From the NCBI GenBank assembly GCA_019095985.1, contig CM032660.1:10157339-10221338 (forward strand): a stretch of DNA of 64,000 bases. Reading direction: 5' to 3'. Positions 20,408 through 31,900 of this stretch are shown piece after piece. Source of the stretch: Streblospio benedicti. Taxonomy: Eukaryota; Annelida; Polychaeta; Spionida; Spionidae. A program made the position numbers and the translations under genes. Under the pieces are notes generated by a model that had not been told where the DNA came from, ran no database searches, and saw only the letters and a list, made by a program, of their open reading frames with translations. Numbering within the stretch: the first letter of the stretch is position 1; each line of letters begins with the position of its first letter.

Positions 20408-21049
20408 GTGAAACTTTGCCAATTAGAGTTTACCTTGAAGGCGTCACTGGGTGTTAAAAGCAGATATGCTAAGACCTTACAATTTTTAAATCAGAATGGC
20501 TTTCAATCTCTCTGTAATGTAAATAACAATACTAATTTTAATGATATAAAGGATGAATTAGATGATGTTTTGTATGGCATAAGTAATGATAAATGGTTGA
20601 TAGATGTAAACGTTCTTTATTCTAAAACAGGAGAGGGAAAAAACAAGTTGCGTATCTACAAACATTTTAAAAACAAAGTTGAAACGGAGCACTATGTACT
20701 CCTTAATATCCGGAAAAAGTATCGTAGAGCACTGTCAATGTTTAGGGCTGGAGTAGCACCAATAAATATTGAATTATTAAGATATGGTGTAAATAAGAAA
20801 ACAGAGGAAGAGCGTTTCTGTATTTTCTGCAATAATACAATAGAGACGGAATGTCATGTTTTAATCAAATGTCCTGTATATGATGATATCAGAAATGAAT
20901 TGTATAATAATATTCCAGATTTATCTTTTTTCAACATTAGTGATGAACATAAATTATACTACCTGCTAAGCAAGAAAGATATTGTATATAATGTTGCCAG
21001 AGCCTGCTTTTACATTTTAGATAGGAGGAAAATTTTAACGTATATATAG
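20408..21049 (+). mobile_element. Non-LTR retrotransposon fragment: ORF2 C-terminus
   Basis: A 213-codon frame carries the end of a LINE ORF2: LRIYKHFKNKVETEHYVLLN, FRAGVAPINIELLRYGV and a C-terminal zinc-binding C..C....H....C motif (FCIFCNNTIETECHVLIKC). Reverse transcriptase and endonuclease are absent. The same C-terminal arrangement occurs at 29189-29518 on the minus strand, so the two are one family. Confidence 0.8.
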
Positions 21050-21453
21050 TCTCTAGTAATTCTATAAAGAATGGTCATGTGTACATTTTAAAGATATTCT
21101 ATTTGTGCTTTTTTACATGTGTGTACATACGATTGAGACTTTTTACCATATCAATTTGCTACTCATGGACAATAGATATTTACTGTAGCCATGTTTAGAA
21201 AGCGCCTGCAATCCAATGCCAATTACATAGATGTAGGATGAGTCACGCAAGTAAGACTTTTTTTCTGCTTTGATTGCAAAACAAACATCTTTATTGCCCA
21301 TGGGTCAATGCTGCAATAGCGACGCTGTGCTCTCTGATCACTTTTGATCTAGTTTTGATGATTGTACCAGTGTATGTATTGTTGTGACGGTAAAATATTT
21401 ATAAAGTAAGAGGAAAAATACAAAACAGAAAATTTGATTACAATTCATAACAA
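21050..21453. other. Spacer between LINE fragment and CCDC97
   Basis: The first part is probably LINE 3' UTR; the rest is AT-rich with nothing recognised. Confidence 0.45.
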
Positions 21454-21459
21454 TTTATT
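21454..21459 (-). terminator. Poly(A) signal of the CCDC97 gene
   Basis: AATAAA on the minus strand lies only 2 nt past the TGA stop (21462-21464), implying an extremely short 3' UTR if it is used. Confidence 0.6.
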
Positions 21460-21461
21460 TA

Positions 21462-22523
21462 TCACTCAATATTCAGTGAGTCCTTACATGCATCGGATAA
21501 TGCACTATCTCCAGCATCTTCCCTGTCCTCGTTAGTCTGATCAACCTTTTGTATTAAACCTGGTCTGACATCCTCTTCCACCTCATACATCTCATAATCC
21601 TCTTCCTCGTTACTTACAAGTTCCATCTCAGTCTTATGTCTCACGGACCCAACTGAACTCATGGATGCAGAATCCTCTTCGTCAAAGTATTTTTCCTCCT
21701 CATCATGAGTCCGAATATCGAGTGAATCATACTCCACGTTATTGTCAACATCACTGTAGTTAAAATCCTTATCCTCGCCATTTAAAAATCTTAATTGCAT
21801 AGTTCTTAGAAACTCCCTCCTCATCATCTTTCTGTCAGTTTGCGAAATCAACTCCGCCTCCTTATCATCCATCTCATCTGCATCGCCATTTGAATCCATG
21901 TCTTCATTCTCTTCCACATCCTCCTCCTCATCATCATCATCATCTGATTCCTCTCTTTGCGATTCTTCAATATCACGTAATCTCTCAAAGAGTTCTGTGT
22001 TCTGCATTCCTTGCAGATGTTGTAAGAAGACCTCTGATATCCTGCAATCCTGTTTGTCTGATTGTTCCTTAATTTCATTGTCACTTAAAAACTGTCCAAC
22101 AAGTTGGTCATACAAAAGTGGATTTCTTGCTTTCATTTCTTCATCACTAAAATAATCTGTCTCCATCATCATTTGTTTCATCGCTTCAAAACGCCTATTT
22201 CGAATTTTCTGATGATTCTTCTGATCATCTAACTGTTTTTTTATATCTTTTAAGTAGAAATTTACCTCGTACTGTTCAGATAATGGCTTGAAATAAGCTA
22301 AATCCTCAGCAACAAGGAATTTTCCGAACCTCGATAAGAATACAACTGGCTTATTCTCTAAGAGATCTTTGGCAATCAGTAGCTTTTCATCATACTGCAA
22401 ATCCGGTTCATCTCTTTGTTGGTGCTTAAAATGACCATCACTCTTTGCAACTCGATCAAGCATCAAGGATTTACAATCAGGTGATGTTGAGTCAGCAGTA
22501 GGTGGTTCTTGTTCAGTTGTCAT
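21462..22523 (-). CDS. CCDC97: CCDC97 homologue (coiled-coil domain-containing protein 97)
   Basis: This intact 353-residue frame is close to the length of vertebrate CCDC97 (about 340). Residues 50-150 hold the family core: NKPVVFLSRFGKFLVAEDLA, then EVNFYLKDIKKQL, KIRNRRFEAMKQM and YFSDEEMKARNPLLYDQLVG. Two acidic runs follow (SDDDDDEEEDVEENEDMD near 200 and further Asp/Glu stretches to the end), also typical. CCDC97 is a nuclear protein reported to associate with the SF3B part of the spliceosome, so a role around splicing is inferred from the family. The whole coding region is one exon. A TTTTTCAG acceptor 6 nt before the ATG (near 22529) indicates a 5' UTR intron, and the start is the first ATG after it. 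It lies tail-on to the broken receptor gene on the same strand. Confidence 0.88.
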   Translation of the reverse strand: MTTEQEPPTADSTSPDCKSLMLDRVAKSDGHFKHQQRDEPDLQYDEKLLIAKDLLENKPVVFLSRFGKFLVAEDLAYFKPLSEQYEVNFYLKDIKKQLDDQKNHQKIRNRRFEAMKQMMMETDYFSDEEMKARNPLLYDQLVGQFLSDNEIKEQSDKQDCRISEVFLQHLQGMQNTELFERLRDIEESQREESDDDDDEEEDVEENEDMDSNGDADEMDDKEAELISQTDRKMMRREFLRTMQLRFLNGEDKDFNYSDVDNNVEYDSLDIRTHDEEEKYFDEEDSASMSSVGSVRHKTEMELVSNEEEDYEMYEVEEDVRPGLIQKVDQTNEDREDAGDSALSDACKDSLNIE

Positions 22524-22751
22524 CTTGTCTGAAAAATTAAAGAGTACATGCTTTAGGAGTATTTCTTACCCAATGATAGATCTACATTATATCGAGTAGC
22601 ATAGACATACATTTTATAGCCAGTCTCTAAATAGGGACATTTCTATATAATCTTTCCTATTGAATTCTGACTCGTGCCACGAGCCATATCTTTTCCTGTT
22701 CTCACGTCAGAATCCCGAGATTTCATTCTGTTACTTATATTGTTCTGGTTT

Positions 22752-22994
22752 CCAGGGCCGCGAATAGGTGAAAATTCATACTTGTCCATAGGACAGGTAT
22801 CCTGCGAAATATACACGTCCTAACTAAACAAATTAAGTCCACATCAACAAACTCCATGTAAATTCAATTCAAACTGATGTCTGGGGTGACTGAGCATACG
22901 CATCCATAGGACAAGTAACTCAAAAATTTTACCAGTCCTGACAACACAGATACCCGTCTCGGACGATAGGACGGGTACTTATCTGTGGTCCTGG
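22752..22994. mobile_element. hAT-like MITE with CCAGGRCC ends
   Basis: The ends CCAGGGCCGCGAATA and (inverted) CCAGGACCACAGATAA face each other across about 240 bp. The interior repeats CCATAGGACARGTA and its complement, so the element is broadly palindromic. Confidence 0.45.
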
Positions 22995-23261
22995 TTTCTG
23001 GGGTGCAATTTTGCTGAGAGGCTAAAATACTTTAATTCATTCACACATTTCAAATGTATCCTTTAAAATGCTGGATATATTAGAAATTACTGTAGAAATA
23101 TTTGCGTATAGGTAGCGTCTAATTTGCAAATTATATTAGGCTGTCTAACTGACTATTCTTTTAACAAATCTAATAAACTTCAAATCAAATGACTTACAAT
23201 TTCTTTTATGAGCAGATATTTCAATAAAGAATCTATCAGAAATTACTGTAAACCTAACCCG

Positions 23262-23380
23262 AAAATTCTGGCCTACACTCGATAAATTTTCGGCATTAAG
23301 ACAGCTAGTCTTAGCCTGTAAAGAAGATTTATCGAGTGTAGGCCAGAATTTTAAGACTAGCTAGCTGTCTTAATGCCGAA
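23262..23380. repeat. Interleaved inverted repeats (A-B-A'-B')
   Basis: A (23262-23287, AATTCTGGCCTACACTCGAT core) is inverted at 23327-23352. B (23289-23313, TTCGGCATTAAGACAGCTAG core) is inverted at 23352-23380 with a 4-bp CTAG insertion. The order A, B, A', B' means the two hairpins cannot form as simple nested stems. Confidence 0.85.
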
Positions 23381-23579
23381 TAGAATGTATTTGGTGACTG
23401 TAAAACTAGAAATTAATTTGCAAATTATGATTTCAAATATCATTGCTAAATGTCAAATCATATGGCTTAAATCTAGACTCTATATCTTCTACTATAAACG
23501 ATCAAACATTGCTATGAAGAACCTGATAGAAAATTAACAACTAATAGAGTGCTAAGTAATTAACCAAACGTATTTGACC

Positions 23580-23608
23580 GAGACGCGAAGCTCGACGCTT
23601 CGCGTCTC
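23580..23608. repeat. Perfect 12-bp hairpin beside a poly-G run
   Basis: GAGACGCGAAGC, a 5-nt loop TCGAC, then GCTTCGCGTCTC, directly followed by a further CGACGCTCG and a run of about 12 G. Confidence 0.8.
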
Positions 23609-23639
23609 GACGCTCGGGGGGGGGGGGTGTTAATGAATG

Positions 23640-24280
23640 GATCTAAATTGTTTGAGATAAGTCCATCAATCAAACCTTTATTGTTATCCTGGTGTGAGCT
23701 CATCGCAATTTACTGGTAACACTACGTTATCATCGTTCCATGGATTGTAATTAGATTTATATTTTGCACTTTCACATATTTTGAACTAGATCTAATAATC
23801 GACGAAGAGCGCTCTGAAGAGATATTATGGCAAACAATTTATCTAAACTGTGTGTTTCTTGGCTACATTTAGTTTTGTAATTGAACAACAATCAAACTAA
23901 TTTTATGTATGATTATTTACATTTTAAAATTTATTTAAAAACATTTTATTTGTTTGCTTTAATGTTAATAACGGTATCAGAGTATTTTTTTTTAAATTTG
24001 AAATACTTTTGTTCACAATGGAAACTATGTGAGGTTGTGTCATAATGCAAACTAATCTCTAAATGAAGACTTTTGTTTACATTATGCTACTGAAGGTGCA
24101 CCACTGCAGACTGTTAGCCACCAATCAGGTGGAATTAGTAGGGTTGTTAACATTATAAAGTTACATTTTACACAAATATGAGGGGGAAAGGTTGCACAAA
24201 AAATCATGTTTTCCTTGACAACTATCAAAAATTCCAAAAAAGAAATTCCATTATCTCTGTATATTTACTTCGACTAAAAT
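23640..24280. other. Intergenic DNA, nothing recognised
   Basis: AT-rich, with no open frames of note. Confidence 0.5.
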
Positions 24281-24588
24281 AATTATATTCTTCTCTCTCT
24301 TCTATGACAAGCAATTAAGCTCCTACCCACTATATTGACATAGCTTGAAGACACATCTTCCATTTGACTATATCAAGTGGCCCAGACGGGACTCGAACTC
24401 ATGACCCCAAGGTTGTGAGACCAGAATGATACCATCATCCCAAGCAGCGGGCACACAACCTTGGGGTCATAAGTTCGAGTCCCGTCTGGGCCACTTGATA
24501 TAGTCAAATGGAAGATGTGTCTTCAAGCTATGTCAATATAGTGGGTAGGAGCTTGCTTGCCATAGAAGAGAGAGAGAAGAATATAATT
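24281..24588. mobile_element. Head-to-head pair of tRNA-related SINE-like arms (long hairpin)
   Basis: Two arms, 24281-24418 and 24454-24588, are nearly perfect inverted copies around a 35-nt loop. Each arm carries a tRNA 3'-half-like block with a B-box (AAGTTCGAGTCCCGTCTGGG) joined to a body (GATGTGTCTTCAAGCTATGT, then GTGGGTAGGAGCTTGCTTGC). A diverged single arm of the same body occurs at 47638-47766. Not a functional tRNA: no complete cloverleaf. Confidence 0.65.
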
Positions 24589-24599
24589 GTATCCACAAG

Positions 24600-25062
24600 C
24601 AAACTTGGGAAAAACACATTAGAAGACTAAAATAATGTTTTAGTAAGTCTACTAGATATTTCCACTCTTTGCTGATAACCAAAATATTTGAAACAAAATA
24701 GGAACTCCCCTCATTATTTTTTTTTCTCTCGCTTGATGTATGATATATCAATGTAGACCTACAATCTACTTCTTTTGAATTTTGAATATTTCTTTTCACA
24801 TACCTAGCCCGTAAATATCTGCATTATAACTATTTTGTATACTAATGAAAATGTTGTGGCAGAAAGTTGATAAAAAATAAATGAAAAAACACTATCAAAG
24901 TAACACATATGCATAAAATATTTTTACTGCACACCAAAAATTTATATCATACATGTATCATGGTGAAAATGATTATTATAATGCTATTTATATTTGGTAT
25001 CATAAAGTGTATTTCATGGTATTGATATAAAAAAAAATCAAAATAGCATAACATTCAAAACC
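24600..25062. other. Intergenic DNA, nothing recognised
   Basis: AT-rich. The first bases (CCACAAGCAAACTTGGG) continue the SINE-like family and recur inverted at about 47640. Confidence 0.45.
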
Positions 25063-25275
25063 ATAGGCAGATCCATGGGTGCCCCCCCCCCCCTCCCCCT
25101 TTTCCCACCAAAATACTTCTTTACTTTCGTAGGGTTTTTGACGAAACCCTTAAGTGCACACACCCCCTCCTTTTCCTTAAGTGCCCCCCCCCCCCCACCC
25201 CCACCCCACCCCCCCCCCCCCCACCCCGTTTTCCTTAAGTGCGCCCCCCTTTTTCAAAATCCTGGATCTGCCTAT
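25063..25275. mobile_element. MITE with ATAGGCAGATCC inverted ends and C-rich interior
   Basis: ATAGGCAGATCC (25063-25074) faces GGATCTGCCTAT (25264-25275). The interior alternates TTTTCCTTAAGTGC with long poly-C runs. A related piece (GTGGCAGATCCAGGTTTTT) lies at about 17112 in the lectin gene. Confidence 0.6.
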
Positions 25276-25547
25276 GAAAACAATAACTATCTATATATCT
25301 ATAGAGCACATGTCATCCTTATAATCTAAACTTAAAAACATAATATATCAATAGTTTCACAGAAGGTACCAAACATTCTCAACAAAAAATATTTATTTCT
25401 CTTTGGAGAAAAATGCAATAAAAATGATCGAGTTGATTTGCAAAGTGATTTGCAAAAGTGTGGTTACATTGTAATTCACAGACAATATTTTGTTACACCT
25501 AGGATTAAAAACAAACATTTGTAATCAAAGAATACATGTGTGATAAC

Positions 25548-25960
25548 CAACAAACAAACCAAACCAAACAAACAAACAACCAATCAACAAGCCAACTAAC
25601 CAACCAGCCAACCACCGGCCTACTAACCAGGTTATGAAACTCATGAAATTTTGCTCACGGACCACAGGGCTGGCCATGCTACTATAAAAAGTAGCTGACC
25701 CTGAAAAACGTGTATGAGCCTTAATTATGTTAATATTGAAAACTCCCAAAAGGTAGCATGCCCAATGGGCCATGGACTTTGGAAACCAACCAGCCCAGGC
25801 CAAATCACACAACACTGGGCTGTCGGGTAGGCACCTCTGTAAACCAACTACCCAACCAAACAACCAATCAACTGACCAACCAACCAGCCAACCAAACAAC
25901 CAACCAAGCCAGCTAGCCAGTAACCAAGCCAACTAGCCAACAACCAAGCCAACTAGCAAC
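25548..25960. repeat. (CCAA)n microsatellite in two blocks
   Basis: Two CCAA/CAAC-rich blocks (about 25548-25625 and 25845-25960) flank about 200 bp of ordinary sequence. The long Trp/Leu/Gly-rich frame here on the minus strand is a translation of the repeat. Confidence 0.8.
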
Positions 25961-26569
25961 ACAAAGTACATGTACATTGTACATGTGCTGTATTAGCCTA
26001 GATGTATGTAATACGAACACAACACTGCAGTGGGTAGCAAACATGTGCAGGCAGTTGTATGCTGTACATGTACATTGGGACAAAGCAAGTTGTACGATGT
26101 ATTTAGAGGTTGTTGTTTTTTAATTGAAAAGTTGTCTTGTGGTATTTTTAAAAAACCTGGAAAACGGTATGTAACTCATCAGAAAAAGTTGTAAGTTGAA
26201 TATGAAAAATTGGAAAAGCGTTTTGCCAACCCTATATACTAAATAAGCTCAAACCACCCTATACATATGTAGCTATAAAGTACTATACACGCCCACTGAA
26301 GGGCCCATTACACATACTTACAGACCACTGTCAAAAAGAGATTGTATCAAATGTGATCACCATCTAAACGCCTGCTCATGCAACCAGACCATTCCATAAC
26401 CAACAATTGGGTTTTATTGGAATGTTTAAGGTAGAATATAATACTTAAAAAGAAGTAATCACATTGCTGAGCTTCATCTATTTGATTGGTGTTTAGGTCC
26501 CGGGTTTAGGTTCTTCATGTCTCTTGCTTTGAACTTTTCATACTTACAAACTTATCTACTAGTACGGAC
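25961..26569. other. 3' flank of the broken receptor gene
   Basis: Contains short palindromic ACATGTACATTGTACATGT-type words near 25968; otherwise nothing recognised. Confidence 0.4.
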
Positions 26570-28631
26570 ATAAGAGACATCCACACCTCGAGATCCACAC
26601 CTGCATGTTGAGCACAAATGCGTGGCAAACAAACAGGCCCTGAAGGCCACAAAGTTTGATGATTATATGCCATACTGATCATGCTTTACCACAGACCCAA
26701 GGAACCCAAATATCCAGGTTAATCCCATGATTATTCCCAACTTCAAATGCAATCTGAACTTGTTGGCCATTTTTGTGTTGCTAATTACCATGGAGGATTT
26801 AGCTAGAGTTTGCCTTATCATGCAACTAGTTATGATGTAGATAATCATATTAAACAAAAGTGACAAAAGTAATACAAGGATGGGAACTCCAAACTCCAAA
26901 GAAAGCAATAAGTGTGCAAGCTGCCGATTGATCTACTATTAGGTGGGAGGGCCATACTGAGGTTTGTAAAAAAGATCAATCCAGGGCAACCTATCAATTA
27001 TTACTGAGAACACAATGACACCTGCTGGAAAGCCAACACTGAAATCTTGTTTCTGAGGTCATTCTCTCTAAAGGTCGGTTTGTAAAATGTGGAGCAGATA
27101 TAGAAGCCCAAGATGCTTTTCCATGAGATGGCAGAGATAAAAGTGAATTGTGTCATAGCAGCAACAGTTTGACATAGTATTTGGGAAGGTATGCAAGGAG
27201 GGACTTACTAGAAATATTGCAAATGCAATGGACAGAGTCAGACAAAGACAGAATTGTATTTTGTTTGGGATTGACCAATAGACAGGCACCAGAGACTGGA
27301 GAAATATTCTGAGAAAAAGACAAACTACAGACAAGGAAATGGTCACACAAGTGACTATCTGCATGGTAGAGGACTGTTGGTCATAGTTAAAAGTCGCATT
27401 AGTGTTAGAATATACACAATCCATTGCCACACTTGTATTGAAGCTTTCAGCATGATTGAAGAACTATGAAGGAACCTCGAAAACAGGTTTTTATCTTGTT
27501 TGATATCAAACTTTAAGCGGCCTTTGACTTTAGCATATAAAATGGAATTATTGCCATTTTGAATGAGTGAGATTGATTTGTAACGTACACCATATATAAG
27601 GTCCTCATGAACTGAAACAATCTCTATTAAGAATTTCTTTTGAACATCAAAGGATGTCATGCTACTTGTGCACAAGATAGAGTTGATGAATGAAGAATTG
27701 TTGTTTCCGATTTCATCTAGTTTCACTTTTGGTGAAGACAGCTCCATAGTACATTCAAATAGTGTAAAAGAAAAGGAGTGGTCTTTGATAGCCTTATGCA
27801 ACATCACACTATTTCCAATTGCTTCCATCTCTGTAGCTGTAATTGACCTATTAGGATAGCTTCCTTCTTGAAGAATGTACGAGTAAACAACATCGCTGGT
27901 TACATCAACAGAGCAAACCACAAAAGTGTCTGCAGGACAAAGACTACCAATAGATGGTACTTGTAGCTCAACAGAAACATCATCTGCATGTATTATACCA
28001 TTTCTGAAAAATGAAAAAATTTTTGCTCGTGAGTCGGGCCAGAAGGACACATCGTTATATGGGAAAAAGTGCAACCCACATTGCAGACCACCTCCATACT
28101 CAGGCTGACAGTCTTCACATGCCAAATTAACAATGAAAGTATAGTCCATTGGAGAGGTGGCATACACAGCAGTACCATTTTCACCACATGGATAATCTTT
28201 ACTGATCTGGTCACAACAAACCTGTACACATGGATGAGCATTTGTGGGCGCATATATGGTAACATGGCATTTCTCTTCAAATGCATGAAACAGACTTTTC
28301 ACCTGTATGTCCTTTACACTTTCACAAGTCGCTCTTGATGTCCAAATGTTGGCGTTGGTGACATTATTACACAATGCACATGCCTGTGTCACATAGTCCA
28401 ATCCTGTGTCTAGGTCTCTCACTGGTACTGGTATGTTAAGTGGTGTCGTGTTTTCGGTGTCAATGCTAAATATGCAGGCATGTGGGTCATCAACACAAGT
28501 ATCCACCATCCAGAATGAATAACGTAAGAAGGGCGTCCAGACGCAGTCCATCGGAGCCAAGCGCTCTACCCAAAGTTGACCTTCCAAATACTCAACAGAA
28601 CATGTAGCAGCAAAATCGGGACAGCAATCTC
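26570..28631 (-). pseudogene. Adhesion/secretin-type 7TM receptor, main exon, frame-disrupted
   Basis: After a TTTGCAG acceptor the exon reads DCCPDFAATCSVEYLEGQLW and about 380 residues of cysteine-rich ectodomain in one frame. The 7TM part then follows in pieces. TM1-TM2 are at about 27430-27190 (QIVTCVTISLSVVCLF; CLCLTLSIAFAIFLV). TM3 (TQFTFISAISWKSILGFYIC) and TM4 (GFPAGVIVFSVIID) lie in other frames. TM5-TM6 are at 26908-26680 (FGVPILVLLLSLLF; LKLGIIMGLTWIFGFL). A TM7-like LQGLFVCHAFVLNMQV lies near 26620. GLTWIFGFL is the family-B2/adhesion TM6 signature. At least four or five frame changes (near 27460, 27185, 27040, 26915 and 26660) interrupt it, while nearby genes read cleanly, so I call it a pseudogene. 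Consensus errors are the alternative. Confidence 0.7.
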
Positions 28632-28955
28632 CTGCAAATATACATTTTAAACGTTATATTCATAAGTTTAACCTGGTATGTATGCATAAGTAAATTATTT
28701 TTTTATCGGGGGTGGGTGGGTGGGGGGGGGGGAGGGCAGGGGATGTATCCGCAAGCACCGGGAAACACATATATAAACTAGATCATATGTGTTCAAAGAA
28801 CACGGCGTCGATAGAACAACGTTGACTTATGGACAATAAAGTTGTTTACTAACGTGTTTTGGAAATCATGATTAAAAGTACACAATTACAATATACCGGG
28901 CATTCAATCAGCCACAAATAATATGCCAATGTCTATATATTGGCTTTATCATGTT
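28632..28955. other. Intron of receptor gene, LINE-free part
   Basis: Contains a G-rich tract at about 28710-28740; nothing else recognised. Confidence 0.5.
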
Positions 28956-31900
28956 GTTTGTTTGTTTGTTTGTTTACTTATTATAGTGACAAGGTATGTA
29001 CATATACAACAAAACTGACTAAATTACACAAATTACATAATATACCCAGCCCTTCTTGGGTTTATCAGTCACCTAGTATTTTATTACTTATAAATTGACC
29101 TATCATTTTCTACATTACATTACAATATATGAACTAAACAAATACATAACAGCAAAGATAGTTTTATGGAAAGAATAATTATCAATACTCATATGAACAT
29201 TTCACAGTTTCTGACATTCCGCGCAGTTTGAATGAAATTAGATAAAACCTTCCATTTAGTTTGCATTAAAAAGATTAGTTTTTCTAAATCAGAATTAACT
29301 ATATTATGAATATGTGGTGAAATTATTGTCTCTATTTCTGCTGAATAAGTTGGACAATGAAAGATAAAATGCAGTTCATTTTCTATTTCGTTCATGTTAC
29401 AAAATTGACATGTTCTTTCTGATTCAACTATTCTAGAGAATCTACCGGATTCTACTCGGAGTTTCACAATACCGCATCTGAATTGAGCAAACAGGGATCT
29501 TTCACTTCTGTCTTTCAAATAATTTTACATATGGTTCTGTTTCACAGTTAAATTTAAATGACTTGTAAATTCTTAATTTTTTTTTTTTTAGCTATTTCAT
29601 TTTTCCACCAAGTATTTTGAACATTGCAGATATAGATATTGTGGAGCTCGTCCATGGAGAGCCTTAATTGTAGATTATCCTGCTTTTCACAGGAAGCCAG
29701 TACCGGCTTTATGTGCTGTCTTTTCGGGCATCCGGTGACAATTCTTGCTGCAACATTTTGAATTTTCTGTAAATTTTGAATAAGTCCTTCAGGTAAGCCA
29801 AGTAACAAACTGTTTAAATAATCTATTTTTGATGTGAAAAATGAATGGATGAGGGTGTTTGCTGCATTTTGAGTGAGGCTTTTTCTTATTTTGCTGATGT
29901 TTCTCAGATGGTAGTAGCAGGATTTTGTGACAGAGGCTATGTGGTTTTTCATGGACAGTTGCTCATCAAAAATGGCACCAATATTACGAGCTGAATGTGA
30001 CGGATTGATGATTTCATCACCTATTTTAATTGAAGCAGTTTTAGTTTTATTTAATGTGTGTGATGATCCAATTATCATAAATTCTGTCTTGGAATGGTTC
30101 AATTTCAGGTAGTTGACTCGCATCCATTCTCGCACTTCTTGTATACATGCCTCTAATCTGCTCAGAGCAAGTGCTTCTTTATTCAGGTCAAAGGGCAAGT
30201 ACAGCTGTGTATCATCGGCATAGAAGTGATATGGGATACCATGTTTCCTGCAAATCTGGCCTACTGGTATTGTGTAGAGAGAGAAGCCAAAAGGGCCTAC
30301 TACACTACCCTGTGGCATGCCATATTCAAGTGGCCTCGGATCTGAGAATGAGCCTAGGATGTTAACTCGTTGTGACCTATGCTGAAAATAAGAATGACAC
30401 CATTGAAATGCATCCCCTGACATTCCCAGGGTGCTTCTGAGTCTATGGAGTAACACTGGATGGTCGATAATAGTATAATAGTCATTTAGAAATATTTGTT
30501 TTGTCAGTCTATCATTAGGCATATTACATAGTCTGTTCCATAATCGTAAAATACATATTTTTCTTTCCAACATCGGACTATTCCATCCCATATCACCAAT
30601 TATGGCGGCATTTGGTGCAAATTTATGCACTCCCAGAAAGTAGCGCATTGCTCTATTGTGAACATCATTAATGGGAGTAGTGGGATTGAGTCCCCATATA
30701 CCTGCTCCGTATTGAGAAATGGGTTGTACACCCGCATTATACAACTTTGTAAATGTGTCATAACGGACATTTTTCAAACATTTAAATTTATTAATTATGC
30801 CACCAAGTGCTCGTGCAGATGATTCAGCTAAGGCTTTTATGCAATTTTCAAATTTAAGGTGTTCATCCATGATAATGCCAAGATATTTATATGATGAAAC
30901 TATTTCTATACTTTTCCCAGAGTAATTGAATTTATAGTTAGTCAATGACTTTCTTACTTTTCTAAAATGGACAATTTTGGTTTTATTTTCATTTACTTTT
31001 AGCCTCCAGTTTTTACACCATTTTGCAAATTTGTTAATGATAAACTGCAGATTTGCTTCATTTTCTGCTATAACGACCATATCGTCAGCATATAGTAACA
31101 TATTAAGCTCACAATTTCCTATTCTTAGTGTAGGACATGTCTCTTTAATATGTAGAACTAAATCATTTAAAAATATACTAAATAATGTTGGTGAAATACA
31201 GTCTCCCTGCCGAACACCAGAGTCTACATGAAGTAGTTTTGCTCAATAAGTTTTTTGTAGAGTTGTATATTTTACCATCGATATTATGCAATGGTAGTTT
31301 ATAAAGCAACAGATCTCTGTCAACCCAATCAAACGCTTTCTCCATGTCAATAAAACAACAGTAGGTGGAAGCAGAACTATTCATCCTATTCTTAATAATA
31401 CTCGATAAGCTAAATATATGATCCTCGCATGATCGCTTTACTCGAAAACCATTTTGTTCATCGGGGAACAGGTCATTTGCATTACAGTATTTGACTATTC
31501 TATACTTAATTAATCCAGAATAAAATTTAGACATACAAGATATGAGACTAATACCCCTATAACTTAAAGGAAGATACGGGTTTGTAGAAGAACCTTTCGG
31601 AATGGGGTTAATAATAGCTTTTTTCCATACCGATGGAGTTAGACAGTGTCTCAGACATTGGTTAAATAAGTTTAATAATAACGTTGTAATACCAACAACT
31701 TTCAGTACTTCATTTGGTATGAAGTCAATGCCCACCGCTTTGCCAATTGATAGCTTGAGAGCAAAACTTTTAACTTCACTTAGTGTGAAATCTAAATTCA
31801 GAGTCGCATTTTCTTTATAACTTTCATCATTCATAAGATTCTCTAGAATAGTCTTATTTTCAATAATTTGAGCATAAAACGCATCATTAAAGTCACCTGG

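Noticed and set aside
21890-22155. Serine- and histidine-rich plus-strand frames
   Set aside because: Antisense of the acidic repeats of CCDC97.
24370-24510. Apparent tRNA genes on both strands
   Set aside because: Only the 3' half with a B-box is present in each arm; no acceptor stem or complete cloverleaf can be drawn.
25525-25932. 135-codon frame rich in Trp, Leu and Gly that looks like a membrane protein
   Set aside because: It is a translation of the (CCAA)n microsatellite on the minus strand.
27659-28338. Plus-strand frames opposite the receptor ectodomain
   Set aside because: They are shadows of the minus-strand coding exon, which has the cysteine pattern and splice sites.
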